From the NCBI RefSeq assembly GCF_019200975.1, contig NZ_JAHTMR010000001.1, positions 389,400 to 453,399 on the forward strand: a DNA stretch of 64,000 nt, in the 5' to 3' direction. Source of the stretch: Pseudomonas sp. PD9R (GTDB lineage: Bacteria > Pseudomonadota > Gammaproteobacteria > Pseudomonadales > Pseudomonadaceae). The notes below the pieces were generated by a model. That model was not told the origin of the DNA, searched no databases, and saw only the letters and a program-made list of their open reading frames with translations. Within the stretch, counting starts at the first letter, position 1. Every line of letters begins with the position of its first letter. The position numbers were made by a program, and so were the translations under genes. Below are positions 26,525-35,620 of this stretch, one piece after another.

Positions 26525-28474
26525 ATGAACAGGACCATCAAAATCGCCAGCGGTGCGCTGATAGTCGGCGTGGCGCTGATCTGGCTCGGGGTATGGCGCA
26601 CGTCGCCGTCTACCTTGCTCAGCGAAGTTGAGCTGCCCAACACCTGGACCGGCCAGACGCTTGAGCGAGACGGCGTTTCGGTGGCGCTCAACGTGCGGCC
26701 GCTGGCCGAGGACGGCGTGCTGCGTGAAGGCGAATTTGCCGACGTGCAATTTCGTGTCACTGACCAAGCGTCCGGCCAACCCCTGGCGGGCGTCGCCCCC
26801 GGTGCCTGGCTGGACCCGGAAACCATTGCCGCCGACCAGGCCCAGGGTCGCAAGCAGAGCTGCAAATCCCGGGTCGGGGTGTTCCTCAAATCGAGCATCG
26901 GCGCGCGGCCACTGCTGGATCTCAACAGCTACTTCCTGCTGGTGATGAACCGCGACGCCAGCGTCTCGGTGGTCGATCCGTCGGTGTCGGTGGGCGGCAT
27001 CACCAGCACCATGGCCCGGATCGATATCAAGCAACCACCGATGGATTGGGTCACCCCCAGAGACAACAAACGAGTATTTATCTCGATGCCGACGGCTGGC
27101 GAAGTTGCGGTGATCGACAGTGAACAATTCAAACTGCTGGACTCGGTGACGGCCGGCAGCAACCCGGTGCGCGTAGCGCTGCAACCGGACGAGCGCCTGC
27201 TGTGGGTCGGCAACAATGCGCAATCGGCGGCGCAATCCGGGGTCACGGTGATCGACACCCACAGCCTGAAAACCCTCAAACACCTGGCCACGGGCGGCGG
27301 GCACCACGAAATTGCCTTCAGCAAGGACAGCCGGTTTGCCTTCGTCACCAACCGCGACGACGGCACGCTGAGCATCATCGATATCGCCAGCCTGACCCTC
27401 AGCAAACAGCTCAAGACCGGTTCACGCCCGTTGTCGGTGGTGTACTCGCCGCTGTCCGGCGCGGCCTATGTGGCGGATGGCAAGGACGGCACGGTAACGG
27501 TGGTCGATGCCGCCAACCAGTCGGTGCGTCGGGTCATCAAGATGAAGCAGGGCCTCGGCCCGATGGGTTTCAGTGCGGATGGCCGTTTCGGCATCGTCCT
27601 TAACACCCTGGAAAACCAGGCCTCGGTGATCGATGCCGCCAACGACTCGTTGATCCATGAACTGGACGTGTCCGCCGAACCCTATCAAGTGGTGTTCACC
27701 AAGGCCTATGCCTACGTACGCGGACTGGCATCGCCCAAAGTGACGATGATCAATCTGTCGTCACTCGGCGAAGGCCGTATGCCGATCAGCCAAGGCTTTG
27801 AAGCCGGGCCTCAGGCACCACGGCTGGCCGGTGACTTGCCGCTGGCATCGAGCCTGGCTGTGTCGCGGGACGACAACGCGGTGTTTGTGGTCAACCCGGT
27901 CGACAACACCACCTACTTCTACGCCGAAGGCATGAACGCGCCGATGTCCGGCTACCCCAATCGCGGGCAAGTGGCGCGGGCCGCGTTGGTGATTGACCGC
28001 AGCCTGCGCGAGGTTGAACCGGGGCTCTACAGCGCGCGGATCAAGTTGCCGCCGGCGGGGCGTTTCGACGTGGCGTTCCTGCTCAATCAACCGAACATCA
28101 TCCATTGCTTCAGCACTGTGGTGGAGGCCAACCCCAGCATCGAGCAGCACGCTGGCGTGCCGACAGTCGAGTTCTTGCTCGGCAAATCCACCGCCGCGCC
28201 GGGCCCTTACGTCGTGCGGTTCCGCATCGTCCAGGGCAAGCAGAAAGTCGAGCGCAGCGGGGTCAAGGACGTTCAGGTGCGCTACTTCCTGGCGCCGACT
28301 TCACGGCCACAGCACGTCGCGGCACTGGACGTCGGCAATGGCGTTTATGAAGCCCCGGTGACCCTTGACCGCAAAGGCGCCTGGTACTTGCACGTGCGTG
28401 CAGCGTCACTGGGGGCAAATTTCGGCGACCAGACATTTGCCAGTGTTCGGGTGACACCCGACGACGCTCATTGA
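26525..28474 (+). CDS. Membrane-anchored YncE/YVTN beta-propeller protein of the mnxG operon
   Basis: The 649-residue product has an N-terminal membrane anchor (ASGALIVGVALIWLGVW). A beta-sandwich resembling FixH/YtkA follows (about 30-120, with VSVALNVRPLAEDGVLREGEFADVQF split over two strands). The middle (about 150-460) has YncE/YVTN blades (RVFISMPTAGEVAVIDSEQFK, VTVIDTHSLKTL and GTLSIIDIASL), and a second FixH/YtkA-like sandwich closes it. AAAGGGGAG lies eight bases before ATG 26525. It is probably a periplasmic scaffold or copper-handling partner for MnxG; no catalytic residues are evident. This propeller-plus-two-sandwich layout is not one I can name. Confidence 0.72.
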   Translation: MNRTIKIASGALIVGVALIWLGVWRTSPSTLLSEVELPNTWTGQTLERDGVSVALNVRPLAEDGVLREGEFADVQFRVTDQASGQPLAGVAPGAWLDPETIAADQAQGRKQSCKSRVGVFLKSSIGARPLLDLNSYFLLVMNRDASVSVVDPSVSVGGITSTMARIDIKQPPMDWVTPRDNKRVFISMPTAGEVAVIDSEQFKLLDSVTAGSNPVRVALQPDERLLWVGNNAQSAAQSGVTVIDTHSLKTLKHLATGGGHHEIAFSKDSRFAFVTNRDDGTLSIIDIASLTLSKQLKTGSRPLSVVYSPLSGAAYVADGKDGTVTVVDAANQSVRRVIKMKQGLGPMGFSADGRFGIVLNTLENQASVIDAANDSLIHELDVSAEPYQVVFTKAYAYVRGLASPKVTMINLSSLGEGRMPISQGFEAGPQAPRLAGDLPLASSLAVSRDDNAVFVVNPVDNTTYFYAEGMNAPMSGYPNRGQVARAALVIDRSLREVEPGLYSARIKLPPAGRFDVAFLLNQPNIIHCFSTVVEANPSIEQHAGVPTVEFLLGKSTAAPGPYVVRFRIVQGKQKVERSGVKDVQVRYFLAPTSRPQHVAALDVGNGVYEAPVTLDRKGAWYLHVRAASLGANFGDQTFASVRVTPDDAH

Positions 28475-28487
28475 AGAGGACATCGAC

Positions 28488-29144
28488 ATGAACCGATCTG
28501 CACATCGCGGCCTGCTGACGCTCTGCCTGTTGGCCGTAGGGACAGGCCAGGCCCTGGCCCATTCGGCCGATGAACATGCCGGCCACAACATGGAGGCCAA
28601 GGGCGCTCGTTCGGAGACGACCCAGGTCAAATTCGCCGACGTGGCGCTGGTGGACCAGAACGGTAAAACCGTGCGCCTGGAAAAAGACCTGGTCAGCAAC
28701 AAGATCGTGGTCATGAGCTTCATCTACACCAGTTGCACCACGGTGTGCCCGGTGGTGTCCTCGATCATGGGCAAGGTGCAGAAACAACTGGGTGCACGGG
28801 TTGGCACCGAGGTGCAGTTGGTGTCGATCAGCATCGACCCGCAGCGTGATGACGCCAAACGCCTGAACGACTACGCCCGCACTTTTCAGAATGGTCCGGG
28901 CTGGAGCTGGCTGACCGGCACCCCGCAGTCGGTCAACGAAACCCTAAAGGGCCTGGGCACCTTCAGTGGTGATTTCAAAAACCATGCGCCACTGATTCTG
29001 GTGGGCGATGGCAACAGCCGTCACTGGACCCGTTATTACGGCTTTACCGACCCGACGGTGCTCAGCCGTGAAGTCGAGAAACTCAGCGGCCAGCGCAACG
29101 CCCACGCCAAACACACCGCCATCGCGATGGAGCAGCAGCCATGA
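28488..29144 (+). CDS. SCO1/SenC-type copper chaperone (first of pair)
   Basis: The 218-residue thioredoxin-fold protein has a signal peptide ending near QALA and an N-terminal His-rich stretch (HSADEHAGHN). The SCO copper site is C83-TTV-C87-P with H166 in NHAP. SCO proteins deliver or reduce copper for CuA oxidases; here, just after a giant multicopper oxidase, MnxG is the obvious client (inference). It overlaps the next SCO gene by ATGA. Confidence 0.9.
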   Translation: MNRSAHRGLLTLCLLAVGTGQALAHSADEHAGHNMEAKGARSETTQVKFADVALVDQNGKTVRLEKDLVSNKIVVMSFIYTSCTTVCPVVSSIMGKVQKQLGARVGTEVQLVSISIDPQRDDAKRLNDYARTFQNGPGWSWLTGTPQSVNETLKGLGTFSGDFKNHAPLILVGDGNSRHWTRYYGFTDPTVLSREVEKLSGQRNAHAKHTAIAMEQQP

Positions 29145-29761
29145 GAATCTTCGACTGGGTCGCCCTGTGCATCTGCTTTTGCATCTTCAGTGCGGTGGCA
29201 TTCGCCCATGAAGGGCATGAAGAACCGGCACCCGCTGTCGCGGCGGCACAACCCAGCGGCGGCACCCGCGATGCAAAAACCTGGTTCACCGACACGCCGT
29301 TGCAGGACCAGAACGGCAACACCCTGCGGTTCTACAGCGACGCATTGCAGAACCGCGTGGTGCTACTCAATGTGATTTTCACAAGTTGCACCGATGCCTG
29401 CCCGTTGATCACCCAGAAGCTCAAGGAAGTTCGTGAAGTGCTGGGCGACAAAGCGGACGACATCACCTTCATCTCCCTTACCAGTGATCCGCTGCGGGAT
29501 ACCCCGGCGGTACTCAAGGCTTACACCTTGAAGCAGGGCGTCAATGGGCCCCACTGGCTTTTTCTTACCGGCGACAAGGCACAAATGGATCTGGTCCTGA
29601 GCCGCATCGGCCAGATCGTGCCGACCCCCGAACAGCATTCCACGCAGTTGATCGTGGGTGACGTAGCCAACAAACGCTGGAGCAAAATCCGTCCCGATGC
29701 CCCGGCCGCCGCCATTGCCCAGCGTTTGCAGTTGCTGACAATGCCCGTGGCCGGTCGCTGA
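29141..29761 (+). CDS. SCO1/SenC-type copper chaperone (second of pair)
   Basis: A 206-residue SCO homologue with a hydrophobic leader (WVALCICFCIFSAVAFA) followed by HEGHEE. The copper ligands are C83-TDA-C87-P and H166 in PEQHST. The pair is divergent in sequence, which suggests two steps (disulphide reduction and copper transfer) rather than simple duplication. It is translationally coupled to the first SCO gene. Confidence 0.9.
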   Translation: MRIFDWVALCICFCIFSAVAFAHEGHEEPAPAVAAAQPSGGTRDAKTWFTDTPLQDQNGNTLRFYSDALQNRVVLLNVIFTSCTDACPLITQKLKEVREVLGDKADDITFISLTSDPLRDTPAVLKAYTLKQGVNGPHWLFLTGDKAQMDLVLSRIGQIVPTPEQHSTQLIVGDVANKRWSKIRPDAPAAAIAQRLQLLTMPVAGR

Positions 29762-29770
29762 GTCCGCGCC

Positions 29771-31321
29771 ATGAAAAAAGCCCTCATCTTCGGCCTGCTC
29801 ATTTTCGCCGGCACCAGCCTGACCGCCCAGGCGTTGTCGCTGACGCCCAGTGAAAGCGCCGGCAAACGGCTGTACCGCGAAGGCGTGTCGGCAAGTGGCG
29901 AGCCGATCATGGCGCGGATCGGGGCGGCGGGCATGCTGTTGCCGGCCACCAGCCTGCCGTGTGCCAACTGCCATGGCAGCGACGGTATCGGTCGTCCCGA
30001 AGGCGGGGTGCGCCCACCGGACCTGACCTGGTCGCGGCTTTCCAGCACTTACGGTCAACAGCAAATCAACGGGCGCGCCTATCCGGCCTATAACGAGAGC
30101 ACGTTGGCGAGGGCGATTCAGGAAGGGCGCGATTCCGCTAACAACCGGCTCGACCCGGCGATGCCCAGGTTCGTGCTGTCGATGAATGACCAGCGCAACC
30201 TCACGGCGTACCTCAAGCGCCTGGCCGATGACCGTGATCCAGGCCTGAGCCCCGACAGTTTGCACCTGGGCACGTTGTTGCCGAGTACCGGCGCGTTGAG
30301 CGAGGAGGGCGTCACGGTGGCGGCAGTGCTCAATGGGTGCGTGACGCGGATCAACGACGCCGGTGGAATTCATGGCCGGCAGTTGCGCCTGACTATTCTC
30401 GATCCCGGCCCGGACCGCGACAGCGCCGAGCGGGCGCTGGACCAACTGATCGAACAGGAACAGGTGTTCGCGCTGATTGCGCCGCTGGTGCCGGCGCTGG
30501 ATTCGGAGCTCGCACCACGCCTGGAACGGGCCGGCGTGCCCCTGATCGGGCCGCTTTCATTGCAAGGCACAACCCTGGCCAGCCGACAGATTTTCGAGCC
30601 GTTGCCGGGGTTACCCGAGCAAATGATTGCCCTGGCCAATTACGCGGCGGCGAGCCTGCGAGTTCTCCAGGGGCCAACGCTGATCGCCTACCCGGACGAT
30701 CCCGGCCAGCGGTCGGCAGCGGAAAAACTCGCGCAGTATTTGCAAGACAACGCCTGGCAGAAAGTGCGCCTGCAAGCCTATGCGTCGGCGCAGGACGAAC
30801 TGCCGCTGGGTTCGCGTTCGGTGTTTTACATGGGCAGCAGCAACGGTTTCAGTCACCTGGCCGAGCGCTTGCAGACGGCGGGGCAGCTGCCTTACCTGTT
30901 CGCGGCTTCGAACCAGGTGGCGGGGGATCTGCTGCAAGTGCCCAGTGACTTTTCCCGGCGGGTATTTCTGGCGTATCCGTTCGTGCCCAGCGACTGGACG
31001 ATGGCCGGGCGCCTGGCCCTGACCCAGTTGCGCGAACGGCAGAAACTGGGCGGCGAGCATGCGGTCCTGCAAGTCGGTGCGTTCAGTTCGATGATGCTGC
31101 TCAGTGAAGGCATGAAGCAGGCCGGGCGGGACGCCAGCCGCGAAAAACTGATCAGCGCGCTGGAAGGCCTGCATGACTTCGATACCGGGCTCACGCCGTT
31201 GATCAGCTTCGGCCCGGGCCGCCGTCAGGGCCTGAGTGGCGCACACATTGTCACGGTAGATCTGCCCGACCAGCGTTTCTATCTGGTTGCCCCGTACAAA
31301 CCCATTGCCGCCATGCCCTGA
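29771..31321 (+). CDS. Cytochrome c / LivK-type periplasmic binding protein fusion
   Basis: The 516-residue protein has a signal peptide (MKKALIFGLLIFAGTSLTAQA). A class-I cytochrome c domain covers about 25-150, with haem site CANCH at 64-68 and candidate Met ligand in MPRF. A type-1 periplasmic binding fold of the branched-chain amino-acid receptor kind (LivK/LuxP-like) begins at LHLGTLLPSTGALSEEG and runs to the end. A haem domain fused to a solute receptor with no transporter nearby suggests an electron-transfer partner or redox sensor for the oxidase (inference). Confidence 0.82.
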   Translation: MKKALIFGLLIFAGTSLTAQALSLTPSESAGKRLYREGVSASGEPIMARIGAAGMLLPATSLPCANCHGSDGIGRPEGGVRPPDLTWSRLSSTYGQQQINGRAYPAYNESTLARAIQEGRDSANNRLDPAMPRFVLSMNDQRNLTAYLKRLADDRDPGLSPDSLHLGTLLPSTGALSEEGVTVAAVLNGCVTRINDAGGIHGRQLRLTILDPGPDRDSAERALDQLIEQEQVFALIAPLVPALDSELAPRLERAGVPLIGPLSLQGTTLASRQIFEPLPGLPEQMIALANYAAASLRVLQGPTLIAYPDDPGQRSAAEKLAQYLQDNAWQKVRLQAYASAQDELPLGSRSVFYMGSSNGFSHLAERLQTAGQLPYLFAASNQVAGDLLQVPSDFSRRVFLAYPFVPSDWTMAGRLALTQLRERQKLGGEHAVLQVGAFSSMMLLSEGMKQAGRDASREKLISALEGLHDFDTGLTPLISFGPGRRQGLSGAHIVTVDLPDQRFYLVAPYKPIAAMP

Positions 31322-31334
31322 CCGGAGGCCGAAG

Positions 31335-32288
31335 ATGAAACTCAACACTCTGCTGGTTCTGCTGACGCTGTGGGTTCCCGCTGCGTTTTGCAGCAATGGC
31401 CCGGCTGTGGCACGGGTCAATGGCGAAGAAATATCGCAGCTGCGCCTGGAGCGTTATTTCGCCGAGTACCTGGAGGACCAGGGCCGCTCGGTGGGCAATA
31501 TCCGCAACCCCAAGGCCTACGCGCAATTGCGCAAGGCGGCCCTGGACGCCTTGATCGACAAGGAATTGCTTTGGCAGGAAGCGCTCAAGCGCGGCGTGGT
31601 GATCAGCGATGCCACGGTGCAAAGCCAGGTTGATCAGACGCGTCAGGCCTTTGGTGGTGCCGACGTGTTCGCCCGACGCCTGGAAGACGCCGGTTTCGAT
31701 GAGGCCGGCTATGCCGAGTACACCCGGCGTGAACTGGCGGCGCGGCAAGTGTTTGCCGAACTCACTCAAACCAGCGAACCGGAGGACAAGCAGGTACGGG
31801 CGTTTTTTGAAGAGCATCGCGCCGAAATGAACCGGCCCGAAGAAGTGCAGGTCAGGCATATCCTGATCAAAGTGCCTCAGGGTGCGGAGGCTTCCGTTGT
31901 TGAAGCTGCAAGACTACGCTTGGAGGCAATGCGTACGAGCATCCATCAGGGTGCCGATTTTGCCAGTGTTGCAAAGGCCGGTTCCGAAGACGCCTCGGCC
32001 AGCGACGGCGGCGAACTGGGCTACTTTACCCGGGGGCGAATGTTGCCTGAGTTCGAAGCGACAGCGTTTGCCCTGGCACCGGGTGCAGTCAGCGAACCGG
32101 TGCGTACGGCGGTAGGTTGGCATCTGATTTATTTAGAGAACCGATTGGAGGCAGCCGATGTCACAGAGGAGCAAGGACTTGACATGGTACGGGCGTACCT
32201 TGCCCGACAGAAACAGGTCCAGGCTCGTCTGCAGGTTCTGGCGCAGTTGCGCTCCAGTAACCGGATTGAACGGATTGACGATGATTGA
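31335..32288 (+). CDS. Periplasmic parvulin-type peptidyl-prolyl isomerase (SurA/PrsA-like)
   Basis: The 317-residue protein starts MKLNTLLVLLTLWVPAAF (signal peptide) at ATG 31335; the longer frame from 31287 overlaps the previous gene. A SurA/PrsA-like N-terminal chaperone region (ARVNGEEISQLRLERYFAEYL) precedes a rotamase domain (VQVRHILIKVPQG, FASVAKAGSEDASASDGGELGYFTRGRMLPEFEATAF, GWHLIYLENR; about 180-285). It closes the mnxG operon and probably assists folding of the giant oxidase or of the curli/T2SS clients in the periplasm. Confidence 0.9.
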   Translation: MKLNTLLVLLTLWVPAAFCSNGPAVARVNGEEISQLRLERYFAEYLEDQGRSVGNIRNPKAYAQLRKAALDALIDKELLWQEALKRGVVISDATVQSQVDQTRQAFGGADVFARRLEDAGFDEAGYAEYTRRELAARQVFAELTQTSEPEDKQVRAFFEEHRAEMNRPEEVQVRHILIKVPQGAEASVVEAARLRLEAMRTSIHQGADFASVAKAGSEDASASDGGELGYFTRGRMLPEFEATAFALAPGAVSEPVRTAVGWHLIYLENRLEAADVTEEQGLDMVRAYLARQKQVQARLQVLAQLRSSNRIERIDDD

Positions 32289-32294
32289 GCCATT

Positions 32295-32352
32295 CCCCAA
32301 CAGTGGGGAAAAGCATCAATGCAGATCCGTTCGCTTTTCCCCGTTTTTGGGG
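32295..32352. promoter_or_regulatory. Two TTCCCC-N6-GGGG inverted repeats (candidate operators) before the T2SS operon
   Basis: CCCCAACAGTGGGG at 32295-32308 is flanked symmetrically by TT and AA. CCCCGTTTTTGGGG is at 32339-32352. Both have six-base spacers; their centres are 44 bases apart, about four helical turns. The sigma-54-like promoter lies about 75 bases downstream. They are the clearest pair in the window. Confidence 0.65.
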
Positions 32353-32427
32353 GGTGGGGCATGTGGACGAAAAGGCATTGTTTTTAAATTCAAGGACATG
32401 AAGTAATAAAATGACCGGCGCTCAGCC

Positions 32428-32443
32428 TGGCATGAAGTGTGCG
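32428..32443 (+). promoter_or_regulatory. Sigma-54-like promoter of the T2SS/csgEFG operon
   Basis: TGGCATGAAGTGTGCG has an intact -24 box and the GC of the -12 box at correct spacing; the first T of TTGC is replaced by G and the last base is G. It is 68 bases before the TTG start of the response-regulator gene. Confidence 0.6.
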
Positions 32444-32510
32444 TTAGACCTATTAAGGCGCGCACTCCGCCAGGTTCGGTATTCGGACCTGCGGTTTCAA
32501 GGAGTCCACC

Positions 32511-33044
32511 TTGTTAAACAAAGTACTGGTTGTTGAAGACGAACAGCTTCTTGCGGAAAACCTCCAGGGTTACCTGCAGGCGCAAGCGCTGGAAGTCCGG
32601 ATTGCTCACGACGGTGCGCAAGGAATTGTGGAAGCTCACGATTTCGCACCCGACGTGATGGTGTTCGATTACCGCTTGCCCGATATGGAAGGCTTTGAGG
32701 TGCTCGATGCTGTCCGCCAGAACAGGAATTGTCATTTTGTGCTGATCACAGGGCACCCCACCGCAGAAGTTTGCGACCGGGCCCGGCAACTGGGAGTCAG
32801 CCATATCCTGTTCAAACCGTTTCCGTTGGCGGAATTGGCCCGGGCAGTCTGCGATCTTCTGGGGATGGAGCGCGAACCCAACACGGCTGTGAGTACTTCT
32901 GAAGGCTTTGTCGAACGACGCCAGAGCAGGACCGAGAGTTTCCCGCTGCAGTTGTACGACGGTAGTTGGGTGCTTGCAGATCGCCGACGAAGTACATCGG
33001 CCTCCGAAGCGCCAGACGACGAACAATTGCTCACCGGGGAGTAG
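32511..33044 (+). CDS. Receiver-only response regulator heading the T2SS operon
   Basis: The start is TTG, supported by AAGGAG seven bases upstream. The 177-residue product has a complete receiver domain (D10 acidic pocket, phospho-acceptor D53 in VFDYRLP, T80, K102 in FKPF) and no recognisable output domain; its last 50 residues are polar. Its first 20 residues (VLVVEDEQLLAENLQGYL) closely resemble those of the MnxR-like regulator at 56476 (ILLVEDDELLAENIQTYL), suggesting descent from it by loss of the output part. It may act as a phosphate sink or second output of the two kinases (inference). Confidence 0.85.
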   Translation: MLNKVLVVEDEQLLAENLQGYLQAQALEVRIAHDGAQGIVEAHDFAPDVMVFDYRLPDMEGFEVLDAVRQNRNCHFVLITGHPTAEVCDRARQLGVSHILFKPFPLAELARAVCDLLGMEREPNTAVSTSEGFVERRQSRTESFPLQLYDGSWVLADRRRSTSASEAPDDEQLLTGE

Positions 33045-33128
33045 TGGCGCGACAAGACGTTCCGGCCCCCGCCGAACCAGCTCGCCGCGCCGACAGGGCT
33101 CAAAGCCCCGGGCGTTGGAGAGCAAGCC

Positions 33129-34835
33129 ATGGACCGTCTATCCCTTGTTGTGGAACCGTCGCCGCTGGAGTGCGTACCGACCCGATTTTCCAGTGAGCAA
33201 TTGGCCCAGGCACGGGCGCTGGCCACCAGTTCCGGCGAACGGATGCTGGATGCCCTCGGGGAGTTGTGCGAACTCGCCCCGATGCCTTTCATTCACTGCC
33301 TCGGCGCCACCCTGCATTATCCGGTGCTCGACACCGACAGCCTGTTTCAAGCCACCCCGGTATTCGACCGGGTTACCCTGGCCCAATGCCTCAAGCGCGA
33401 ATTCACGCTGCTGCGTCACGATGATGCGGTCATCGGTGTGTTTGCCGACCCCTTTGACACGGCCCGCCTGGCCTGGATCGACGATTGCCTGCATGGCGCG
33501 CCGCTGTATCTGGTGCACGCCGACGACCTGAAAGCCTATCTGGCGCGTCACGAAGAGAGCTTCCACGCGGTGGAATCGCTCAACGCCCAGGCCGACGGCA
33601 ATACCGAAATCGATACGCTGCAAAGTCTGTCCCTGACCAGCATCAGCGAAGACTCCAGCGTGGTGGTCAAACTGGTCAACTCGACCCTTTATGACGCGCT
33701 GAAAATGCACGCCAGCGACATCCATTTGGGCACCACCGGCAGCGGTCTGGTGATCAAGTACCGGATCGATGGCGTGCTGAACAACATCAGTAAAATCCAG
33801 GGCAACGAGTTTGCCGAACAAGTGATTTCCCGGGTCAAGGTCATGGCCGAACTGGACATCGGCGAAAAACGCGTGCCCCAGGACGGTCGCTTCAAGATTG
33901 GCATCAGCGGTCGGCAGATTGATTTCCGGGTGTCGATCATGCCGAGCATTTTCGGCGAGGACGCGGTGCTGCGGGTGCTGGACAAACAGGACCTGGCGGA
34001 CAAAGTCTGTGGCGTGCAATTGCAGGCGCTGGGCTTCGAAGAGGAAACCCTGCGCCAACTGCGCCGGCTTGCCGCCGAACCCTACGGCATGGTGCTGGTC
34101 ACCGGCCCCACCGGTAGCGGCAAGACCACCACGCTGTACGCGATGATCACCGAGATCAACCACGGTGTGGACAAGATCATCACCATCGAAGACCCGGTGG
34201 AGTATCAGCTGCCGGGCGTGCTGCAAATCCCGGTCAACGAAAAGAAAGGCCTGACCTTCGCCCGTGGCCTGCGCTCGATCCTGCGTCACGATCCGGACAA
34301 AATCATGGTCGGTGAAATCCGCGACCCCGATACCGCGCAGATCGCCGTGCAATCGGCCCTCACCGGGCACCTGGTGTTCACCACCATTCACGCCAACAAC
34401 GTGTTCGATGTGATCGGCCGTTTCACCCAGATGGAAATCGACCCCTACAGCCTCGTCAGCGCCCTTAACGCGGTGCTGGCCCAGCGCTTGATTCGACTGG
34501 TCTGCACCGGCTGCAGCAGCGAATACACCCCGACGCAAGAAGAGCTGGAAACCTCGGGGCTCGACCCGCAACAGGTCGCTCACTACCGCTTTGTCCACGG
34601 CAAGGGTTGCGGTAATTGCCGTGGCACCGGCTACCGCGGACGCAGCGCGATCGCCGAGCTGCTGCACCTGGACGATGAGCTGCGGCAAATGATCGTCGAG
34701 CGCCAACCCATTTCGAAAATCAAGGCCCACGCCTGCAAACGTGGCTTGCGCTTGCTGCGCGAATCGGCGCTGGAACTGGTGCAACAAGGCCGGACCACTC
34801 TCGAGGAGATCAATCGTGTCACTTTTATCTCGTGA
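33129..34835 (+). CDS. gspE: T2SS assembly ATPase GspE
   Basis: The 568-residue GspE/PilB-type ATPase has an N-terminal N1E-like region. Asp and His boxes are ASDIHLGTTGSG and IGEKRVPQDGRF. The Walker A is GPTGSGKTTT (326-335), the Walker B region is DKIMVGEIRDPDTAQIA, and the tetracysteine zinc clamp is C459-TG-C462 with CGNC after it. It powers pseudopilus growth. It overlaps the GspL/PilM-like gene downstream. Its partner gspF lies 14 kb upstream on the other strand. Confidence 0.95.
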   Translation: MDRLSLVVEPSPLECVPTRFSSEQLAQARALATSSGERMLDALGELCELAPMPFIHCLGATLHYPVLDTDSLFQATPVFDRVTLAQCLKREFTLLRHDDAVIGVFADPFDTARLAWIDDCLHGAPLYLVHADDLKAYLARHEESFHAVESLNAQADGNTEIDTLQSLSLTSISEDSSVVVKLVNSTLYDALKMHASDIHLGTTGSGLVIKYRIDGVLNNISKIQGNEFAEQVISRVKVMAELDIGEKRVPQDGRFKIGISGRQIDFRVSIMPSIFGEDAVLRVLDKQDLADKVCGVQLQALGFEEETLRQLRRLAAEPYGMVLVTGPTGSGKTTTLYAMITEINHGVDKIITIEDPVEYQLPGVLQIPVNEKKGLTFARGLRSILRHDPDKIMVGEIRDPDTAQIAVQSALTGHLVFTTIHANNVFDVIGRFTQMEIDPYSLVSALNAVLAQRLIRLVCTGCSSEYTPTQEELETSGLDPQQVAHYRFVHGKGCGNCRGTGYRGRSAIAELLHLDDELRQMIVERQPISKIKAHACKRGLRLLRESALELVQQGRTTLEEINRVTFIS

Positions 34836-35619
34836 GCGTTATGTCGCCGTACTCGGCGCAAGTGGTGTCGGCCTGGGGCAGCGTCAGGGCAGTCAAACCC
34901 TGTGGCTGGGCAGCGTCGGCTTTATCGATGAGGGCTTCCTTGCCTGGGCCGTGGCCCTGGAAACCCTCGACCGTCTGCTGGGCGAACACGCCCGTGCCGG
35001 TGCGGAATTGACTGTGGTGATCTCCGGACACTTCAGCCGTTTCTGCCTGGTGCCCTGGAGCGAACAGATCAGCAGCCCCGATGAACTGCGCGGGTTTGCC
35101 CAAGTGTGTTTCGAAGACCTCTACGGTGCCCCGAGCCAACCCTGGAGCTTGGTGCTCTCGGCCGAACCTGCCGGCTACGACCGGATCGCCACGGCGCTGC
35201 CGCAAGATTTGCTGGAGCGCCTGCGCACACTGGTTGCGGGGCGCGGCCTGAAGCTGCGTTCGGTGCAGCCGTACCTGATGGCCGCATTCAATCACTTCGA
35301 TAAAAGCTTCGACGCCGGGGACTTCCTCTTCGTGGTTGCCGAGCCGGTACGCAGCGTGATGCTGCTGGCCCGCGAAGGTCGCTGGACGGCGGTGCGTTCG
35401 GTGGGCAGCAGCGACAGCGATGCCGCACTGACCGCGCTGATCGGCCGCGAAAGCCAAATGCAGGCCTCCAGCAGCGAACGGCCGCTGAACGTTTACCTGC
35501 ACGCGCCGGCCCGCATCGAATCGCACCCCGATGTACCCGGCGTGCACTTGCGCACCCTTGAAGAGGACCGGACAGCCGTACGCGACAGCCTGTACGTCAT
35601 GTCCCGGGCGGTGGCCTGA
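34816..35619 (+). CDS. GspL/PilM-like T2SS platform protein
   Basis: The GTG at 34816 with GAGGAG seven bases upstream is the best start and overlaps gspE by 20 bases; the product has 267 residues. It resembles the cytoplasmic actin-like part of GspL/PilM (ELTVVISGHFSRFCLVPW, RTLVAGRGLKLRSVQPYLMAAFNHF) and lacks a clear membrane helix. GspL/PilM links the ATPase to the platform. Assignment rests on weak sequence pattern plus its fixed place between gspE and PilN/PilO-like genes. Confidence 0.75.
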   Translation: MSLLSRERYVAVLGASGVGLGQRQGSQTLWLGSVGFIDEGFLAWAVALETLDRLLGEHARAGAELTVVISGHFSRFCLVPWSEQISSPDELRGFAQVCFEDLYGAPSQPWSLVLSAEPAGYDRIATALPQDLLERLRTLVAGRGLKLRSVQPYLMAAFNHFDKSFDAGDFLFVVAEPVRSVMLLAREGRWTAVRSVGSSDSDAALTALIGRESQMQASSSERPLNVYLHAPARIESHPDVPGVHLRTLEEDRTAVRDSLYVMSRAVA

Positions 35620-35620
35620 C

